64,000 bases of DNA from Neisseria meningitidis (GCF_900638555.1 NZ_LR134525.1:868001-932000), one strand, 5' to 3'. Shown: positions 1 to 9,363, counted from the first letter of the stretch. Numbers and translations are program-made. Notes: generated by a model from the letters alone, not told the origin.

Positions 1-577
1 CGGCGTAAGATCCGGCTTCGTCTCCTTCGCCCCCAACCTTGCCGCCGTCAAACTGAACGACTATGCCAAAGTCAAAAAACTGATTGCCAAAACCAAACAA
101 AAAGCCGAGATCGTTATTGTGATGTTCCACGGCGGCGCAGAAGGGAAACAGGCGGAACACCTGCCGTTCGATACCGAAATCTTCTATGGGGAAAACAGGG
201 GCAACGTCGTTGAGTTTGCGCGGCTTGCCGTCGATTCCGGCGCGGATGCCGTATTCGGGCAGGGGCCGCACGTTACACGCGCCGTCGAACTTTACCGCGA
301 CCGCTTCATCTCCTACAGCGGCGGCAACTTTGCCACCTACGGCGCAATCAACACCTCCGGCATCAGCGGCATTGCGCCGATTTTCAAAATTATCACCGAC
401 AAACAGGGTAAATTTATTTCCGGAACTATCATCCCTATTACCCAAGCCGACGATAAAATCCCCAAAATCGACCCCGAGAAAACCGTTATCGGGCGGATTA
501 TTTATCTGAACCGCAGCGATTTCCCCAACGGGAACGGGCTGGATGTCTCGCCCGACGGCAACATCACGCGCCGGTAA
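1..577 (+). CDS. CapA-family (PGA_cap) metallophosphatase-like protein, 3' part
   Basis: The reading frame is open from the window edge, so only the C-terminal part (about 190 residues) is seen. It shows the CapA-family pattern: MFHGGAE, then FGQGPHV, then YSGGNF, matching the metallophosphatase-like fold of the CapA/poly-gamma-glutamate synthesis family. Members are usually exported or periplasmic and act on the cell envelope; the substrate here is unknown. The N-terminus, and any signal peptide, lies outside the window. A DUS inverted pair follows the stop. Family call fairly sure, function not. Confidence 0.8.
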   Translation, partial: GVRSGFVSFAPNLAAVKLNDYAKVKKLIAKTKQKAEIVIVMFHGGAEGKQAEHLPFDTEIFYGENRGNVVEFARLAVDSGADAVFGQGPHVTRAVELYRDRFISYSGGNFATYGAINTSGISGIAPIFKIITDKQGKFISGTIIPITQADDKIPKIDPEKTVIGRIIYLNRSDFPNGNGLDVSPDGNITRR

Positions 578-605
578 AAAGATATTGGAAATACCGTCCG
601 AACAA

Positions 606-644
606 ATGCCGTCTGAAAGCCTTTTTCCGGGTTTCAGACGGCAT
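606..644. terminator. DUS inverted-pair terminator
   Basis: ATGCCGTCTGAAA and its reverse complement form a 13-bp stem between the CapA-family stop and the bioB stop. The genes converge, so it can stop transcription from both sides. Confidence 0.75.
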
Positions 645-654
645 TTTGCAATCG

Positions 655-1707
655 TCAATAATCCACTTTAATCCCCGAGGCTTTTTCCACTTCGGCGACC
701 TCGCCTTCCAGCTCAAACTGTAAGGGATACAGGTTAAGCTTTTCCATCAGGATTCTGTCGCCGTCTTCGTCCGGATTGCCTGTGGTCAACAGCTTGTCGC
801 CGTAAAAAATCGAATTCGCGCCCGCCATAAAGCACATCGCCTGCATCGCTTCCGGCATATTGCTGCGCCCTGCCGACAGCCGGACATAACTTTGCGGCAT
901 CGTAATCCGCGCCACGGCGATGGTGCGAACAAATTCCGTCCAGTCCAAATCTTCGGCATCGTCAAGCGGCGTGCCTTCCACTTTGACCAACCGGTTAATC
1001 GGCACGCTTTCGGGCTGCGGGTCGAGGTTGGCGAGGCTGGCAATCAGCCCGGCGCGTTCGGCACGAGTTTCGTTCATCCCGACGATGCCGCCGCAGCAGA
1101 CTTTCAAACCGGCGTTGCGGACTTTGCCCAAGGTGTCCATACGGTCTTCATGCCGGCGTGTATGGATGATGTCGTTGTAGCGGTCGGGGTCGGTGTCGAG
1201 GTTGTGGTTGTAATAATCCAAGCCCGCCTCTTTCAAGTCTTCCGCCATACCTTCTTCGAGCATACCGAACGTGCCGCAGGTTTCCATACCCAAGCCCTTG
1301 ACGGCTTTGATGATTGCGGAAACCGTCTCCACGTCTTTGGGTTTGGGGCCGCGCCATGCCGCGCCCATACAAAACCGGCTTGCGCCGCGCGATTTGGCGA
1401 TTTTGGCTTTTTCGACGATTTCATCCACATCCATCATCTGCTCTTTGCCCAGATTGGTGTTGTGGTGCGCCGATTGCGGACAGTAGGCGCAATCTTCGGG
1501 ACAACCGCCGGTTTTGATGGACAACAGCGTGGAAAGCTGGATTTCGCGCGGGTTGAAATTTTGGCGGTGGATTTCGGCGGCTTGGTAAATGAGGTCGAGG
1601 AAGGGAAGTCCGAACAGGGCTTCGACATCGCATTTTTTCCAATAGCGCGCGGTGGGATGCGGCTTGCACTCGGTCTTGCGGCGCAAGGCTACGGGGGATA
1701 CGGTCAT
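655..1707 (-). CDS. bioB: Biotin synthase BioB
   Basis: Radical-SAM enzyme that inserts sulfur into dethiobiotin, the last step of biotin synthesis in the cytosol. The 350-residue protein has the CxxxCxxC cluster site at C69/C73/C76 ([12 protein letters not shown]), the YYNHNLDT segment, and [11 protein letters not shown] carrying the second-cluster cysteine. The open frame extends 66 codons upstream, but that part is DUS-derived low-complexity sequence. I place the start at MTVSPVAL because it sits behind a purine-rich site and fits the family length. It stands apart from other bio genes here. Confidence 0.95.
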   Translation of the reverse strand: MTVSPVALRRKTECKPHPTARYWKKCDVEALFGLPFLDLIYQAAEIHRQNFNPREIQLSTLLSIKTGGCPEDCAYCPQSAHHNTNLGKEQMMDVDEIVEKAKIAKSRGASRFCMGAAWRGPKPKDVETVSAIIKAVKGLGMETCGTFGMLEEGMAEDLKEAGLDYYNHNLDTDPDRYNDIIHTRRHEDRMDTLGKVRNAGLKVCCGGIVGMNETRAERAGLIASLANLDPQPESVPINRLVKVEGTPLDDAEDLDWTEFVRTIAVARITMPQSYVRLSAGRSNMPEAMQAMCFMAGANSIFYGDKLLTTGNPDEDGDRILMEKLNLYPLQFELEGEVAEVEKASGIKVDY

Positions 1708-1870
1708 AATGTGTTCTTTCGTATTTACAGCGGCGCAATGACGCTGACGTGCAGACCGCCGGCGCAATGACGGCGGTTGCGGGTAATCAAATGGCTGAAA
1801 ACAGCGGCGGCAAGTGTAACGCGTTTGAAAATACGGGGCAAACGGTTTTTCCGCCTTTGTGCCGCGCAGC

Positions 1871-1911
1871 CGGGCGATGCCGTCTGAAGGGCTTTCAGAC
1901 GGCATCGCCCG
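1871..1911. terminator. DUS hairpin between mpl and bioB
   Basis: An 18-bp stem (CGGGCGATGCCGTCTGAA and its complement) with a 5-nt loop, a few bases past the mpl stop. Strong intrinsic terminator candidate for mpl. Confidence 0.75.
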
Positions 1912-1913
1912 GG

Positions 1914-3290
1914 CTATCTCAAAGCGTCCAGCAGTTTGGTGTGTATTCCGCCGAAACCGCCGTTGCTCATCACCAAAATATGGTCGCCTGCTTCGGCGTT
2001 TTTCACGATTTCGGCAACGAAGGCATCGAAGTCTTTGCCGACGTGCAGCCTGCCGCCCAAAGGCGCGAGGGCTTCGGCAACGTCCCAGTCCGCGCCGCCG
2101 GCGTAGCAGAACACTTGGTCGGCTTCTTTGAGGCTTGCGGGCAGGGCGGCTTTCATCGTACCCAGCTTCATCGTATTGGAACGCGGTTCGAGGACGGCGA
2201 GGATGCGCGCGCCGCCGACGCGCTGGCGCAAACCTTGAATCGTGGTTTCGATAGCGGTCGGATGGTGGGCGAAGTCGTCGTAAACGGTGATACCGTTTGC
2301 CGTGCCTTTGATTTCCATGCGGCGTTTGACGTTTTTAAACGTGCTCAAGGCTTCGCAGGCCGTCTGAATGTCGACTCCGGCATGACGCGCGGCGGCGATG
2401 ACGGCGAGCGCGTTCATGCGGTTGTGTCCGCCCATCAAACTCCAAGCGACGTGTCCGGCTTTTTTGCCGTCAAGCAACACGTCGAACGAGCCATCGGCAT
2501 TGGCTTCGCCGGCCTGCCAGCCGTGTTCCGTGCCGAATTTTTCCACCGGCGTCCAGCAGCCTTTGTCCAAAGTGTCTTGCAGGCTTTGCTGCCGTCCGTT
2601 GCAGACGATGAGGCCTTCAGACGGCACGGTACGCACGAGGTGGTGGAACTGGGTCTGTATCGCGCCCAAATCGGCGAAGATGTCGGCGTGGTCGAATTCC
2701 AGATTGTTCAACACGGCGGTACGCGGACGGTAATGCACGAATTTGGAGCGTTTGTCGAAAAACGCGGTGTCGTATTCGTCGGCTTCAATGACGAAAAACG
2801 GCGATTGGCTGTTCGGGTCTTGGCGCGGCGTTTGCGGCAGGCGGGCGGAAACGCTGAAGTTTTCCGGTACGCCGCCGATAAGGAAGCCCGGTGCGAGTCC
2901 GGCATATTCCAAAACCCACGCGAGCATAGACGCGGTGGTCGTTTTGCCGTGCGTCCCCGCCACGCCGAGTACCCAATGATGGTGCAGCACGTTTTCAGCC
3001 AGCCATTGCGGGCCGGAAATATAAGGCAGCCCACGGTTCAAAATCGCTTCAACCACATCCATCCCGCGCTTGGCGACATTGCCGATAACGTAAACGTCGG
3101 CTTTAAATTCGTCCAACTGCGCGGTGTCGAAGCCTTCATACACGCCTATGCCCAAGGCTTCGAGCTGGGTGCTCATCGGCGGATACATCTTCGCATCGCA
3201 ACCGCTGACTTCAAACCCTGCTTCTTTGGCAATGGCGGCAATCCCACCCATAAACGTGCCGCCGATACCGATAATGTGGATGTGTTTCAT
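1914..3290 (-). CDS. mpl: UDP-MurNAc:tripeptide ligase Mpl
   Basis: Murein-recycling ligase that joins the recovered tripeptide L-Ala-gamma-D-Glu-meso-DAP to UDP-N-acetylmuramate in the cytosol. The 458 residues have the Mur-ligase layout: N-terminal [11 protein letters not shown] nucleotide fold, P-loop GTHGKTTT near residue 112, IEADEYD near mid-protein, and YDDFAHHP in the C-terminal half. Length matches the family. Start ATG has AGGGAA upstream. A small secreted-protein gene lies 61 bp upstream on the same strand. Confidence 0.95.
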   Translation of the reverse strand: MKHIHIIGIGGTFMGGIAAIAKEAGFEVSGCDAKMYPPMSTQLEALGIGVYEGFDTAQLDEFKADVYVIGNVAKRGMDVVEAILNRGLPYISGPQWLAENVLHHHWVLGVAGTHGKTTTASMLAWVLEYAGLAPGFLIGGVPENFSVSARLPQTPRQDPNSQSPFFVIEADEYDTAFFDKRSKFVHYRPRTAVLNNLEFDHADIFADLGAIQTQFHHLVRTVPSEGLIVCNGRQQSLQDTLDKGCWTPVEKFGTEHGWQAGEANADGSFDVLLDGKKAGHVAWSLMGGHNRMNALAVIAAARHAGVDIQTACEALSTFKNVKRRMEIKGTANGITVYDDFAHHPTAIETTIQGLRQRVGGARILAVLEPRSNTMKLGTMKAALPASLKEADQVFCYAGGADWDVAEALAPLGGRLHVGKDFDAFVAEIVKNAEAGDHILVMSNGGFGGIHTKLLDALR

Positions 3291-3351
3291 CAGAGTTCCC
3301 TAATCGTTCAAATTCTATTATTCAACGCCGTCATGGCTGATTCGGTTTCAA

Positions 3352-3657
3352 TCAATGCGTCTTTGCACCGGTATTCGAAGCATCCTTATGCGTATTCTCT
3401 CTCGGATTTTGGACGTGTTCGTCCCTCACCGTGTCCGAATAATCGCCGACCCCTGCGTCTTCCGCCCTGTCTTTTACTGCCGGTCTAACCGAACTGTACA
3501 CCAGGTCCCGCCCCAAACCCGCGTTGGTACAATGTTTTCCCGGAGTTTGGCTGTAACTGGTTTTACCATTATGGCGGCACGCGTAAACATTTGCCGAAAA
3601 TACGGTCTGAACCGCTGTAACAAGCAACATACTTCCAATTATTTTAGATACGCGCAT
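3352..3657 (-). CDS. Small exported Cys-containing protein
   Basis: 101 residues with a clear signal peptide (hydrophobic core IIGSMLLVTAVQTVFSANVYA, cleavage probably after A near residue 26). The segment after cleavage, CRHNGKTSYSQTPGKHC, resembles the start of DUF4124-type periplasmic proteins; the C-terminus is polar and probably disordered. A textbook AAAGGAGG site precedes the ATG. It lies 11 bp downstream of the next unknown gene and upstream of mpl, so the three may be co-transcribed. Function not recognised. Confidence 0.7.
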   Translation of the reverse strand: MRVSKIIGSMLLVTAVQTVFSANVYACRHNGKTSYSQTPGKHCTNAGLGRDLVYSSVRPAVKDRAEDAGVGDYSDTVRDEHVQNPRENTHKDASNTGAKTH

Positions 3658-3668
3658 ATCAACCTCCT

Positions 3669-4022
3669 TTATCGTTCTTCTTCAAAAAAGGGAATGTATT
3701 TCAATAGCACTTCATCTAATTCTTTCATTCCCTGCTCATAATTGAACGGGTATTCCCAACCATCCCCTACTTTGATTTCAGAAATATCTTTAAACTTCCG
3801 CTTAAGGGCGGACACTTTGTCCATATCGTCATCAATTTCCTGTTTGCCGAACGGTATTTTCCGCTTTTCCAAAACCTCGTCATAATAACAAGATAAATTA
3901 AGCAATAGCCCCCAAGCACTATTTGCAATTACGACTAATCTATGTTTTTCTCTGGTTAAATAATCTGCACCGCTATCATAGATTGCCCTTGTCGGGTCAT
4001 AAAAAAATTCGCAATTTTTCAT
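3669..4022 (-). CDS. Hypothetical protein, AT-rich
   Basis: About 117 residues from MKNCEFFYD; the frame is open 23 codons further up, but GGGGAC just upstream of this ATG favours the shorter form. The protein is charged and soluble with no membrane segment and no domain I recognise. Base composition is AT-richer than the mpl/trmH neighbours, suggesting acquired DNA. Stop is 11 bp before the exported-protein gene. The upstream frame (4037-4216) looks like a gene remnant, so this may be part of a decayed island. Confidence 0.5.
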   Translation of the reverse strand: MKNCEFFYDPTRAIYDSGADYLTREKHRLVVIANSAWGLLLNLSCYYDEVLEKRKIPFGKQEIDDDMDKVSALKRKFKDISEIKVGDGWEYPFNYEQGMKELDEVLLKYIPFFEEER

Positions 4023-4036
4023 AGCGTCCCCACACT

Positions 4037-4216
4037 TTAACCGATTCGCAATTTTATATCCGCGATTTTGCAAGCTGCCCATAAAAACCAATTGCCTGCC
4101 AAGCCGGCACTACTTGTTAAAGATGCCCGATAATGCCGCAACTCTTCCGTATTTACCGACAAACGCCCTATTTGCTTAGAGCTGTTTTGTTTCCCGAAAA
4201 ACTTTAATCCATTGAT
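4037..4216 (-). other. Start-less open frame, possible gene remnant
   Basis: About 59 codons are open without any start codon; the residues (QIGRLSVNTEELRHY, then LAGNWFLWAA) look protein-like rather than random. It overlaps the alternative start of the neighbouring AT-rich gene. It may be the 3' remnant of a lost gene; I cannot name a family. Confidence 0.25.
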
Positions 4217-4283
4217 TTAACAAATTTTTTACCAAATTATTTATTTGTTCGGATTCCATTAACCCAATTTTGAGCAATATCTG

Positions 4284-4481
4284 TCAAAACCATTTCCACC
4301 ACATCCAAAACAAAACCGCCGCCGCCACGGTATTGGACAATAAGATGAGTTTCCACTGCCCGTCCTTCCGCAATGCCGCCTTCTTGGGCTTCAAAGCACC
4401 CGCATAAAAAAACGGCGACAGCAGCATAGAAGCGATACATAAGAAAATCAATACGCCGTAATAGATTTTTTCAGACGGCAT
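4284..4481 (-). CDS. Small two-helix membrane protein
   Basis: 65 residues with two hydrophobic helices (YYGVLIFLCIASMLLSPFFYAG and LILLSNTVAAAVLFWMWW) joined by a basic loop, so a small inner-membrane protein. The start codon lies inside a DUS, which is why it begins MPSEK; GAGG precedes it. It begins 9 bp after the stop of the RNA methyltransferase gene and is probably its operon partner. Function unknown. Confidence 0.65.
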   Translation of the reverse strand: MPSEKIYYGVLIFLCIASMLLSPFFYAGALKPKKAALRKDGQWKLILLSNTVAAAVLFWMWWKWF

Positions 4482-4490
4482 TTCTTTTCC

Positions 4491-5276
4491 TCAATACGCC
4501 GACCGCTGCCGCATCTGTTCAAACAGGCAGATTGTCGCCGCCATCGCGACATTTAAAGACTCGGTTGCATCGTGCATCGGAATCCTGACACACTTGTCCG
4601 CCCTGTCCAAAACCGCTTTACCGACCCCCGCGCCTTCGTTGCCAAACACCCAGGCTGTCGGTTCGCACAAATCTTCGCCGTACAAAACCGCCTGCTTTTC
4701 CTCTCGCAAGGCGGTGGCAAACACACGGCCTTTATAGCTCGCCAACCATATTTCCAAATCCGCCTGCGAATAAATGTCCAACAAGAAATGCGCGCCCATC
4801 CCCGCGCGCAATACCTTGGGCGACCAAACATCCGCTGAACCCCTGCCCAAAACGACCGTACCTACCCCTGCCGCCGCCGCGCTCCGCAACACCGTGCCGA
4901 CATTGCCCGGGTCTTGCACGCCGTCCAAAACCACGCAGTCGCCGCCGGCAGGCAAAGCACCCGCATCCGGAATATCAATCAGCGCAAGCACATCATCCGC
5001 ACAAGTCAAGCTGCTGATTTTTTTCAATATGCCGTCTGAAACGGAAAAAACCTTGCCTTCCGGCACAACCGCCCTCAGCCTGCGGACTTCTTCAGACGGC
5101 ATTTTGCCCTCGGGAATATATACCCCGACCGGTTTTCTGCCGGATTGCAGGAAAACCTGAAGCAGGTGCACGCCCTCCAAAACGGTTTGGGCGTATTGCC
5201 GTCTGAACTTTCCTTGCGACAACAGGCGGTGCAGGTGCCGGATGTGTTCATTATTGGTCGAACTGATGTGTTTCAC
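4491..5276 (-). CDS. SPOUT/TrmH-family RNA 2'-O-methyltransferase
   Basis: 261-residue SAM-dependent RNA ribose methyltransferase. The three SPOUT knot motifs are present: NVGTVLRSAAAAG (motif 1, mid-protein), VFGNEGAGV (motif 2) and the C-terminal IPMHDATESLNVAMAA (motif 3, cofactor loop). The N-terminal region NEHIRHLHRLL and FRRQYAQTVLEG is the substrate-binding domain of the RlmB/TsnR type. The start is GTG. Which rRNA or tRNA nucleotide it modifies cannot be read from sequence. A DUS lies within the coding region. Confidence 0.88.
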   Translation of the reverse strand: MKHISSTNNEHIRHLHRLLSQGKFRRQYAQTVLEGVHLLQVFLQSGRKPVGVYIPEGKMPSEEVRRLRAVVPEGKVFSVSDGILKKISSLTCADDVLALIDIPDAGALPAGGDCVVLDGVQDPGNVGTVLRSAAAAGVGTVVLGRGSADVWSPKVLRAGMGAHFLLDIYSQADLEIWLASYKGRVFATALREEKQAVLYGEDLCEPTAWVFGNEGAGVGKAVLDRADKCVRIPMHDATESLNVAMAATICLFEQMRQRSAY

Positions 5277-5349
5277 TTCACAAGCCTTTTAGAAATATGC
5301 AACCGGACAATACCCGTCTGAACGCCGCCGAAATCTGTTTGCGATATTA

Positions 5350-6687
5350 TCAAAATAAAATGGGAAAGTCAGGATGGACGGGCAAAATGCCGTCTGAAAC
5401 CGAGTATTGGAAATCCGCACAACAGTTTGCCAACGCCAATGGACGGTTTCCGCTGTCGGCAACAAGCGGCCAAATTGGGCGCAGGACAGGCAAAACCCGT
5501 TTCCCCTGAAGGATTTTTTTCACATCCTTATGGATGCCGCCGACAGCCAACGTATCCGATACCGCTACCGTCCTCAAAATTCCGTCCTGCTCCAAAAGAT
5601 GCTCAGGAAGCCCAAACGGATGACGTTTTAAAACAAATCCCTGCCCCGTCAATATTTCCCTTAAATTTCCGCTTATCTGCCTGTCTTTCAAAAACCGCAG
5701 TTTATCCGTTTTTTCCAGTCGGAACACAAACAGCCTGCCTGCATAATGATGCAATTCAAAGCCTTGCAAGTTCCAACGTCCGGTTTTTGCCTCCGTCAAA
5801 ACCCGGGCAATGTCGGCAAGGGCATTCTGATTCGGCATGGGGATGCCGTTTTCCTTCAAAAAATACCGCAAAATATGGGTTTTCCGGCGTGGGGAAAACG
5901 CCTGCCAACGCACCGTATCGAAACTGCCTTCCTCACAGACCCAACGGCAGTCCTGACCGATGATTTCGTCCAACAAAGCCAAATCTTCCTGCAAAGCGCG
6001 GACATTGTTCAGTACATGCCGCCCGAAATGGGGAATCTGCGCCGAAAGTTCGGGCAAAATACGGTGCCGGAAGCGGTTTCGCAAATAAGCCGTATCGCTA
6101 TTGCTTTCGTCCTCGATATTCGGCAAACCGTGTTTTTGGGCATAATCCCATATGTCTTGGCGCGAAAAAGGCAGCAAAGGCCGCCAGATGATGCCTTTTT
6201 CCCCAAAAGGGCGGACGGTGGGCATAGCCGCCAAAGCGCGCAAACCGCCGCCGCGAGCGACTGCCAGCATAAAGGTTTCGATTTGATCGTCCCTGTGGTG
6301 CGCCAACGCCAAAACGTCAAAGCCTTTTTCGGCAAACGCGGCATAACGCTTTTGCCGCGCCGCCGCCTCGATGCCCAAACCGTTTTTTTCCACGCAGACC
6401 TTAACCGTTTCCAGCCCCACCCCGAGCATATCGCAATAGTTTTGGCAGAAATCTGCCCAATCGTCGGCACGGGGACTCAAGCCGTGATGGATATGCAATG
6501 CATCCGGAATAAAACCGCCCTTTTTTCCGGCGCGGACAAGCAGATGCAGCAAAACGACGGAATCCAAGCCGCCGCTTAATGCCACCGCTGTTTTTTTTCC
6601 ATTCAGACCTTGAGGAAAACAATCCTTCAAGCATTGCTCAAACGCATCTAAAGTCAGCACGGTTCCGTCCCGATAAAGAAAAAGCAA
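5350..6687 (-). CDS. tilS: tRNA(Ile)-lysidine synthase TilS
   Basis: Essential ATP-dependent enzyme that converts C34 of the AUA-reading tRNA-Ile to lysidine. The 445 residues carry the PP-loop ALSGGLDSVVLLHLL near residue 40, the LHIHHGLSPRADDW segment and LALAHHRDDQIETF, followed by the TilS C-terminal substrate domains. A DUS is embedded near the 3' end, read as SVSDGI, and the last residues FPILF look unconserved. It is downstream of accA with a hairpin between them. Confidence 0.93.
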   Translation of the reverse strand: MLFLYRDGTVLTLDAFEQCLKDCFPQGLNGKKTAVALSGGLDSVVLLHLLVRAGKKGGFIPDALHIHHGLSPRADDWADFCQNYCDMLGVGLETVKVCVEKNGLGIEAAARQKRYAAFAEKGFDVLALAHHRDDQIETFMLAVARGGGLRALAAMPTVRPFGEKGIIWRPLLPFSRQDIWDYAQKHGLPNIEDESNSDTAYLRNRFRHRILPELSAQIPHFGRHVLNNVRALQEDLALLDEIIGQDCRWVCEEGSFDTVRWQAFSPRRKTHILRYFLKENGIPMPNQNALADIARVLTEAKTGRWNLQGFELHHYAGRLFVFRLEKTDKLRFLKDRQISGNLREILTGQGFVLKRHPFGLPEHLLEQDGILRTVAVSDTLAVGGIHKDVKKILQGKRVLPVLRPIWPLVADSGNRPLALANCCADFQYSVSDGILPVHPDFPILF

Positions 6688-6712
6688 GCAGTTTCAGACA
6701 AACTGCTTGCTG
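6686..6712. terminator. Hairpin between accA and tilS
   Basis: GCAAGCAGTTT and AAACTGCTTGC form an 11-bp stem with a 5-nt loop in the 40-bp gap after the accA stop. It could attenuate read-through into tilS; there is no long T-run. Confidence 0.4.
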
Positions 6713-6727
6713 CTTGTTCTACCTGAA

Positions 6728-7686
6728 TTATTGTTCCGAAAATTTGCCGTAAGCCATAATGCGGTCGAAACGGCGCGAAAGCAAATCGGCAAGCGGGATG
6801 CTTTGCGCTTCGTGCAGTTGTTTTTCCAAAACGGCTTTCACGTTTTTCATGGTTTGCCCAAAATCCCGATGCGCGCCGCCCAATGGTTCTTTGATGACGG
6901 TATCGACCAAGTCCAGCTTTTGCAGGCGGTCAGCAGTAATGCCCAAAGCCTGAGCCGCATCCGCCGCCTTTTCGGCGGTTTTCCACAAAATCGAAGCGCA
7001 GCCTTCGGGGAAATAACGGAATAGGTCGAGTATTGCAGCATATTGACGTAATCGCCCACGGCGACCGCCAACGCACCGCCCGAACCGCCTTCGCCGATGA
7101 CGGTACACAAAACAGGAACGCGCAGGCGTGTCAGTTCGTACAGGTTTTTGCCGATGGCTTCCGACTGCCCGCGTTCTTCCGCGCCGATGCCGGGATACGC
7201 GCCCGGTGTATCGATAAAGGTCATGACGGGCAAGCCGAATTTTTCTGCCGTTTTCATCAGGCGCAGGGCTTTGCGGTAGCCCTCGGGGCGCGGCATACCG
7301 AAGTTGCGGCGGATTTTTTCTTTGGTGTCGCGCCCTTTCTGATGCCCGACGACCATCACGCTTTGTCCGTTGAAACGCGCCAATCCGCCGACAATCGCAT
7401 GATCGTCGGCAAAGTGGCGGTCGCCGTGCAGCTCTTCAAAATCAGTAAACAGTGCCTCAATGTAATCCAAAGTATAGGGACGCTGCGGATGCCGGGAAAC
7501 CTGTGAAACCTGGGCGGGCGTAAGTTTGCTGAAAATCGATTTGGTCAGGTCGTTGCTTTTTTTCTGCAAACGGTGTATTTCGTCCGAAATATCGACGGCA
7601 GACTCGTCTTGGACGAAACGCAGCTCATCGATTTTGTTGGTCAGTTCGGCTATGGGTTGTTCAAAATCCAAAAAAACAGGTTTCAT
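6728..7686 (-). CDS. accA: Acetyl-CoA carboxylase carboxyltransferase alpha subunit, frameshifted
   Basis: AccA carries the carboxyltransferase half-reaction that makes malonyl-CoA for fatty-acid synthesis and is normally essential. The first frame runs from [10 protein letters not shown] through [16 protein letters not shown] and [10 protein letters not shown] motifs to QYSTYSVIS, then turns nonsensical. The correct continuation ([19 protein letters not shown] to the end AYGKFSEQ) lies one frame over. Restoring one C in the run at 7007-7010 (GGGG on the + strand) gives a 319-residue protein, the E. coli length. The break is therefore a sequencing error, a very recent mutation, or recoding. 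Confidence 0.9.
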
Positions 7687-7896
7687 AGAATGAAGCTCTC
7701 ATCAACAGATTCTGCCGCTATCATACGCTATTTGTGCATATTCCGCAGTTAATTTATTGTCCAAAACGGCTTTTCCACACCCTCTTTTTGTGTTCGGACA
7801 GCATGGAAAACAGTGGATTAGTGCATATATACTAGTTATAGGCGGCGTATCTTATGCTAAACTTGAAACAAATTCAATTATTTCAAACAAAATCGT

Positions 7897-8298
7897 ATGA
7901 AAGACAAGCACGATTCTTCCGCCATGCGGCTGGACAAATGGCTTTGGGCGGCACGTTTTTTCAAGACCCGTTCCCTTGCGCAAAAGCACATCGAACTGGG
8001 TAGGGTTCAAGTAAACGGCTCGAAGGTCAAAAACAGTAAAACCATAGACATCGGCGATATTATCGACCTGACGCTCAATTCCCTTCCCTATAAAATCAAG
8101 GTTAAAGGTTTGAACCACCAACGCCGCCCGGCATCCGAGGCGCGGCTTCTGTATGAAGAGGACGCGAAAACGGCAACATTGAGGGAAGAGCGCAAACAGC
8201 TCGACCAATTCAGCCGCATCACTTCCGCCTATCCCGACGGCAGACCGACCAAGCGCGACCGCCGCCAACTGGACAGGCTGAAAAAAGGAGACTGGTAA
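7897..8298 (+). CDS. hslR: Hsp15, S4-domain ribosome-recycling protein
   Basis: 133 residues, the same length as E. coli Hsp15. It binds free 50S subunits carrying a stalled nascent chain. The S4 RNA-binding domain is at the N-terminus: MRLDKWLWAARFFKTRSLAQ, ELGRVQVNG, then DIIDL. The C-terminus is basic (RPTKRDRRQLDRLKK). It is transcribed divergently from accA across an AT-rich 210-bp gap that must hold both promoters. Confidence 0.92.
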   Translation: MKDKHDSSAMRLDKWLWAARFFKTRSLAQKHIELGRVQVNGSKVKNSKTIDIGDIIDLTLNSLPYKIKVKGLNHQRRPASEARLLYEEDAKTATLREERKQLDQFSRITSAYPDGRPTKRDRRQLDRLKKGDW

Positions 8299-8365
8299 AA
8301 CCATTCCCGCTGCAAACAGAAGCACGAACCGCGTACCGCCGCATTTCAGACGGCATTCCCGAAAC

Positions 8366-8563
8366 TTATTCCGCCTCGTCTATCCATGCCTGCTGCACGG
8401 CTTCGAGGATGCGTTCGCCGCAACGGGCGGGGTCGTCGTCAAATTCGGGCAATGCCATAATCAGGTCGCGCAGTTGGGTAAAGCGCACGGTTCTGGGATC
8501 GATGGTTTCGCCGTGCAGGTCATAGAGTTCTTCGGCGATACGCCGGGTGTCGGTCCATTTCAT
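8366..8563 (-). CDS. iscX: Fe-S cluster assembly protein IscX
   Basis: 65-residue acidic IscX/YfhJ protein (MKWTDTRRIAEELYDLHGE, ending AWIDEAE) that binds IscS and modulates iron-sulfur cluster assembly. Length matches the family. It is on the same strand as fdx and hscA further up, but an unrelated gene in the opposite direction and a CREE now separate them, so the ancestral isc operon has been opened here. Confidence 0.93.
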   Translation of the reverse strand: MKWTDTRRIAEELYDLHGETIDPRTVRFTQLRDLIMALPEFDDDPARCGERILEAVQQAWIDEAE

Positions 8564-8635
8564 ATGAATTTCCTTTTATCGTCCGGCATTGAAGCCGTGT
8601 AGAATATGTTTCGGCAAAACTGCCGCACCTTGAGG

Positions 8636-8776
8636 ATGGCTGAATGTTTCAACTCGCCGGACAACACATCAAGCACCAGCCTATGTGTCGTCCTGATCTG
8701 GGAGGAGTTGTCCCTCCCAAACAAATCTGATTCTACCGCCCCGAAGAGCGGGGTTTCAACCGACAAGGAAGATTGA
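8636..8776 (+). CDS. Possible 46-codon upstream ORF
   Basis: An open frame starting MAECFNSPDN ends with TGA overlapping the ATG of the next gene (TGATG). GAGG lies just before its start. The overlap suggests translational coupling, but composition is ordinary and I see no homology. It contains a 25-nt hairpin motif shared with the hpnE leader. Confidence 0.3.
   Translation: MAECFNSPDNTSSTSLCVVLIWEELSLPNKSDSTAPKSGVSTDKED
8737..8761 (+). repeat. 25-nt leader hairpin motif, copy 1
   Basis: CGCCCCGAAGAGCGGGG forms a small stem, followed by TTTCAACC. The same 25 nt with two changes in the loop occurs upstream of hpnE (14528-14552). Both copies sit 14-25 nt before a start codon. Confidence 0.55.
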
Positions 8777-9363
8777 TGAACAATATGTTTGCCGCAAAAT
8801 TGTCCAAACTGGTTTATACCGCTTCCGACCATCCTGATTCCCTGTCGGAGATGGAGGAGTTTGACCGCCTGATTCTGCTGATACGCAAACTGTATCAAAT
8901 ATTGGACGGGCAACATATCCTCTCCAGAGTAACGGTTTGCCTTCACCACCAAAACCGGCGCGGCCTGATTGCCTTGGATAAAGCGGCTGCCGGTTGCGAT
9001 GCGGCAATGTTGCGCGCCCAACGTTGGCGTATCTACACGCAGATTGCGGAACGCCTTTCCGGGTCGGGCGGCGGCTTCACGGTTACGGCAGAAAGCGTGT
9101 CCGCCGCCTGCCCGGAGCTTGAAGGACGCTATCTCGAGCTTGTCCGCCGCGCCGCCGTCTCTTTCGGTTTCACGCAAGGACAGGAAAATCCGGCAGGCGG
9201 ACAGGAAAAAACACAAGCCGTCCCGGATGCCGCATCGGGTCATTCCGTCAGAAAACCAATCAAAATCAATATAGAAGCGAAAGTGGAACGCTATCCGGCA
9301 TACCGCCCGACCGCCGCCCTGAAAGTAACCCGCCGGCGGTTTTTCCGGCTGCAAAACCGATAA
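8776..9363 (+). CDS. Conserved-looking hypothetical protein
   Basis: 195 residues from MNNMFAAKL, with AAGGAAG well placed upstream. The frame would also allow a TTG one codon earlier. Residues 1-120 are mixed alpha-helical and rich in Leu/Arg; residues 135-165 are a Gly/Gln/Pro-rich linker; the C-terminus is strongly basic (RRRFFRLQNR). There is no signal peptide or membrane segment. I do not recognise a family. It is flanked by iscX and a CREE, both consistent with an inserted gene. Confidence 0.55.
   Translation: MNNMFAAKLSKLVYTASDHPDSLSEMEEFDRLILLIRKLYQILDGQHILSRVTVCLHHQNRRGLIALDKAAAGCDAAMLRAQRWRIYTQIAERLSGSGGGFTVTAESVSAACPELEGRYLELVRRAAVSFGFTQGQENPAGGQEKTQAVPDAASGHSVRKPIKINIEAKVERYPAYRPTAALKVTRRRFFRLQNR

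Noticed and set aside
892..1770. 292-codon plus-strand ORF
   Set aside because: Antisense shadow of bioB with low-complexity His/Val/Phe composition.
1749..3488. 579-codon plus-strand ORF
   Set aside because: Exact antisense of mpl, whose product is unmistakable; GC-rich third positions keep the opposite frame open.
4237..4440. 67-codon minus-strand ORF
   Set aside because: Overlaps the two-helix membrane protein in another frame and has no ribosome site.
5746..6579. 277-codon plus-strand ORF
   Set aside because: Antisense shadow of tilS.
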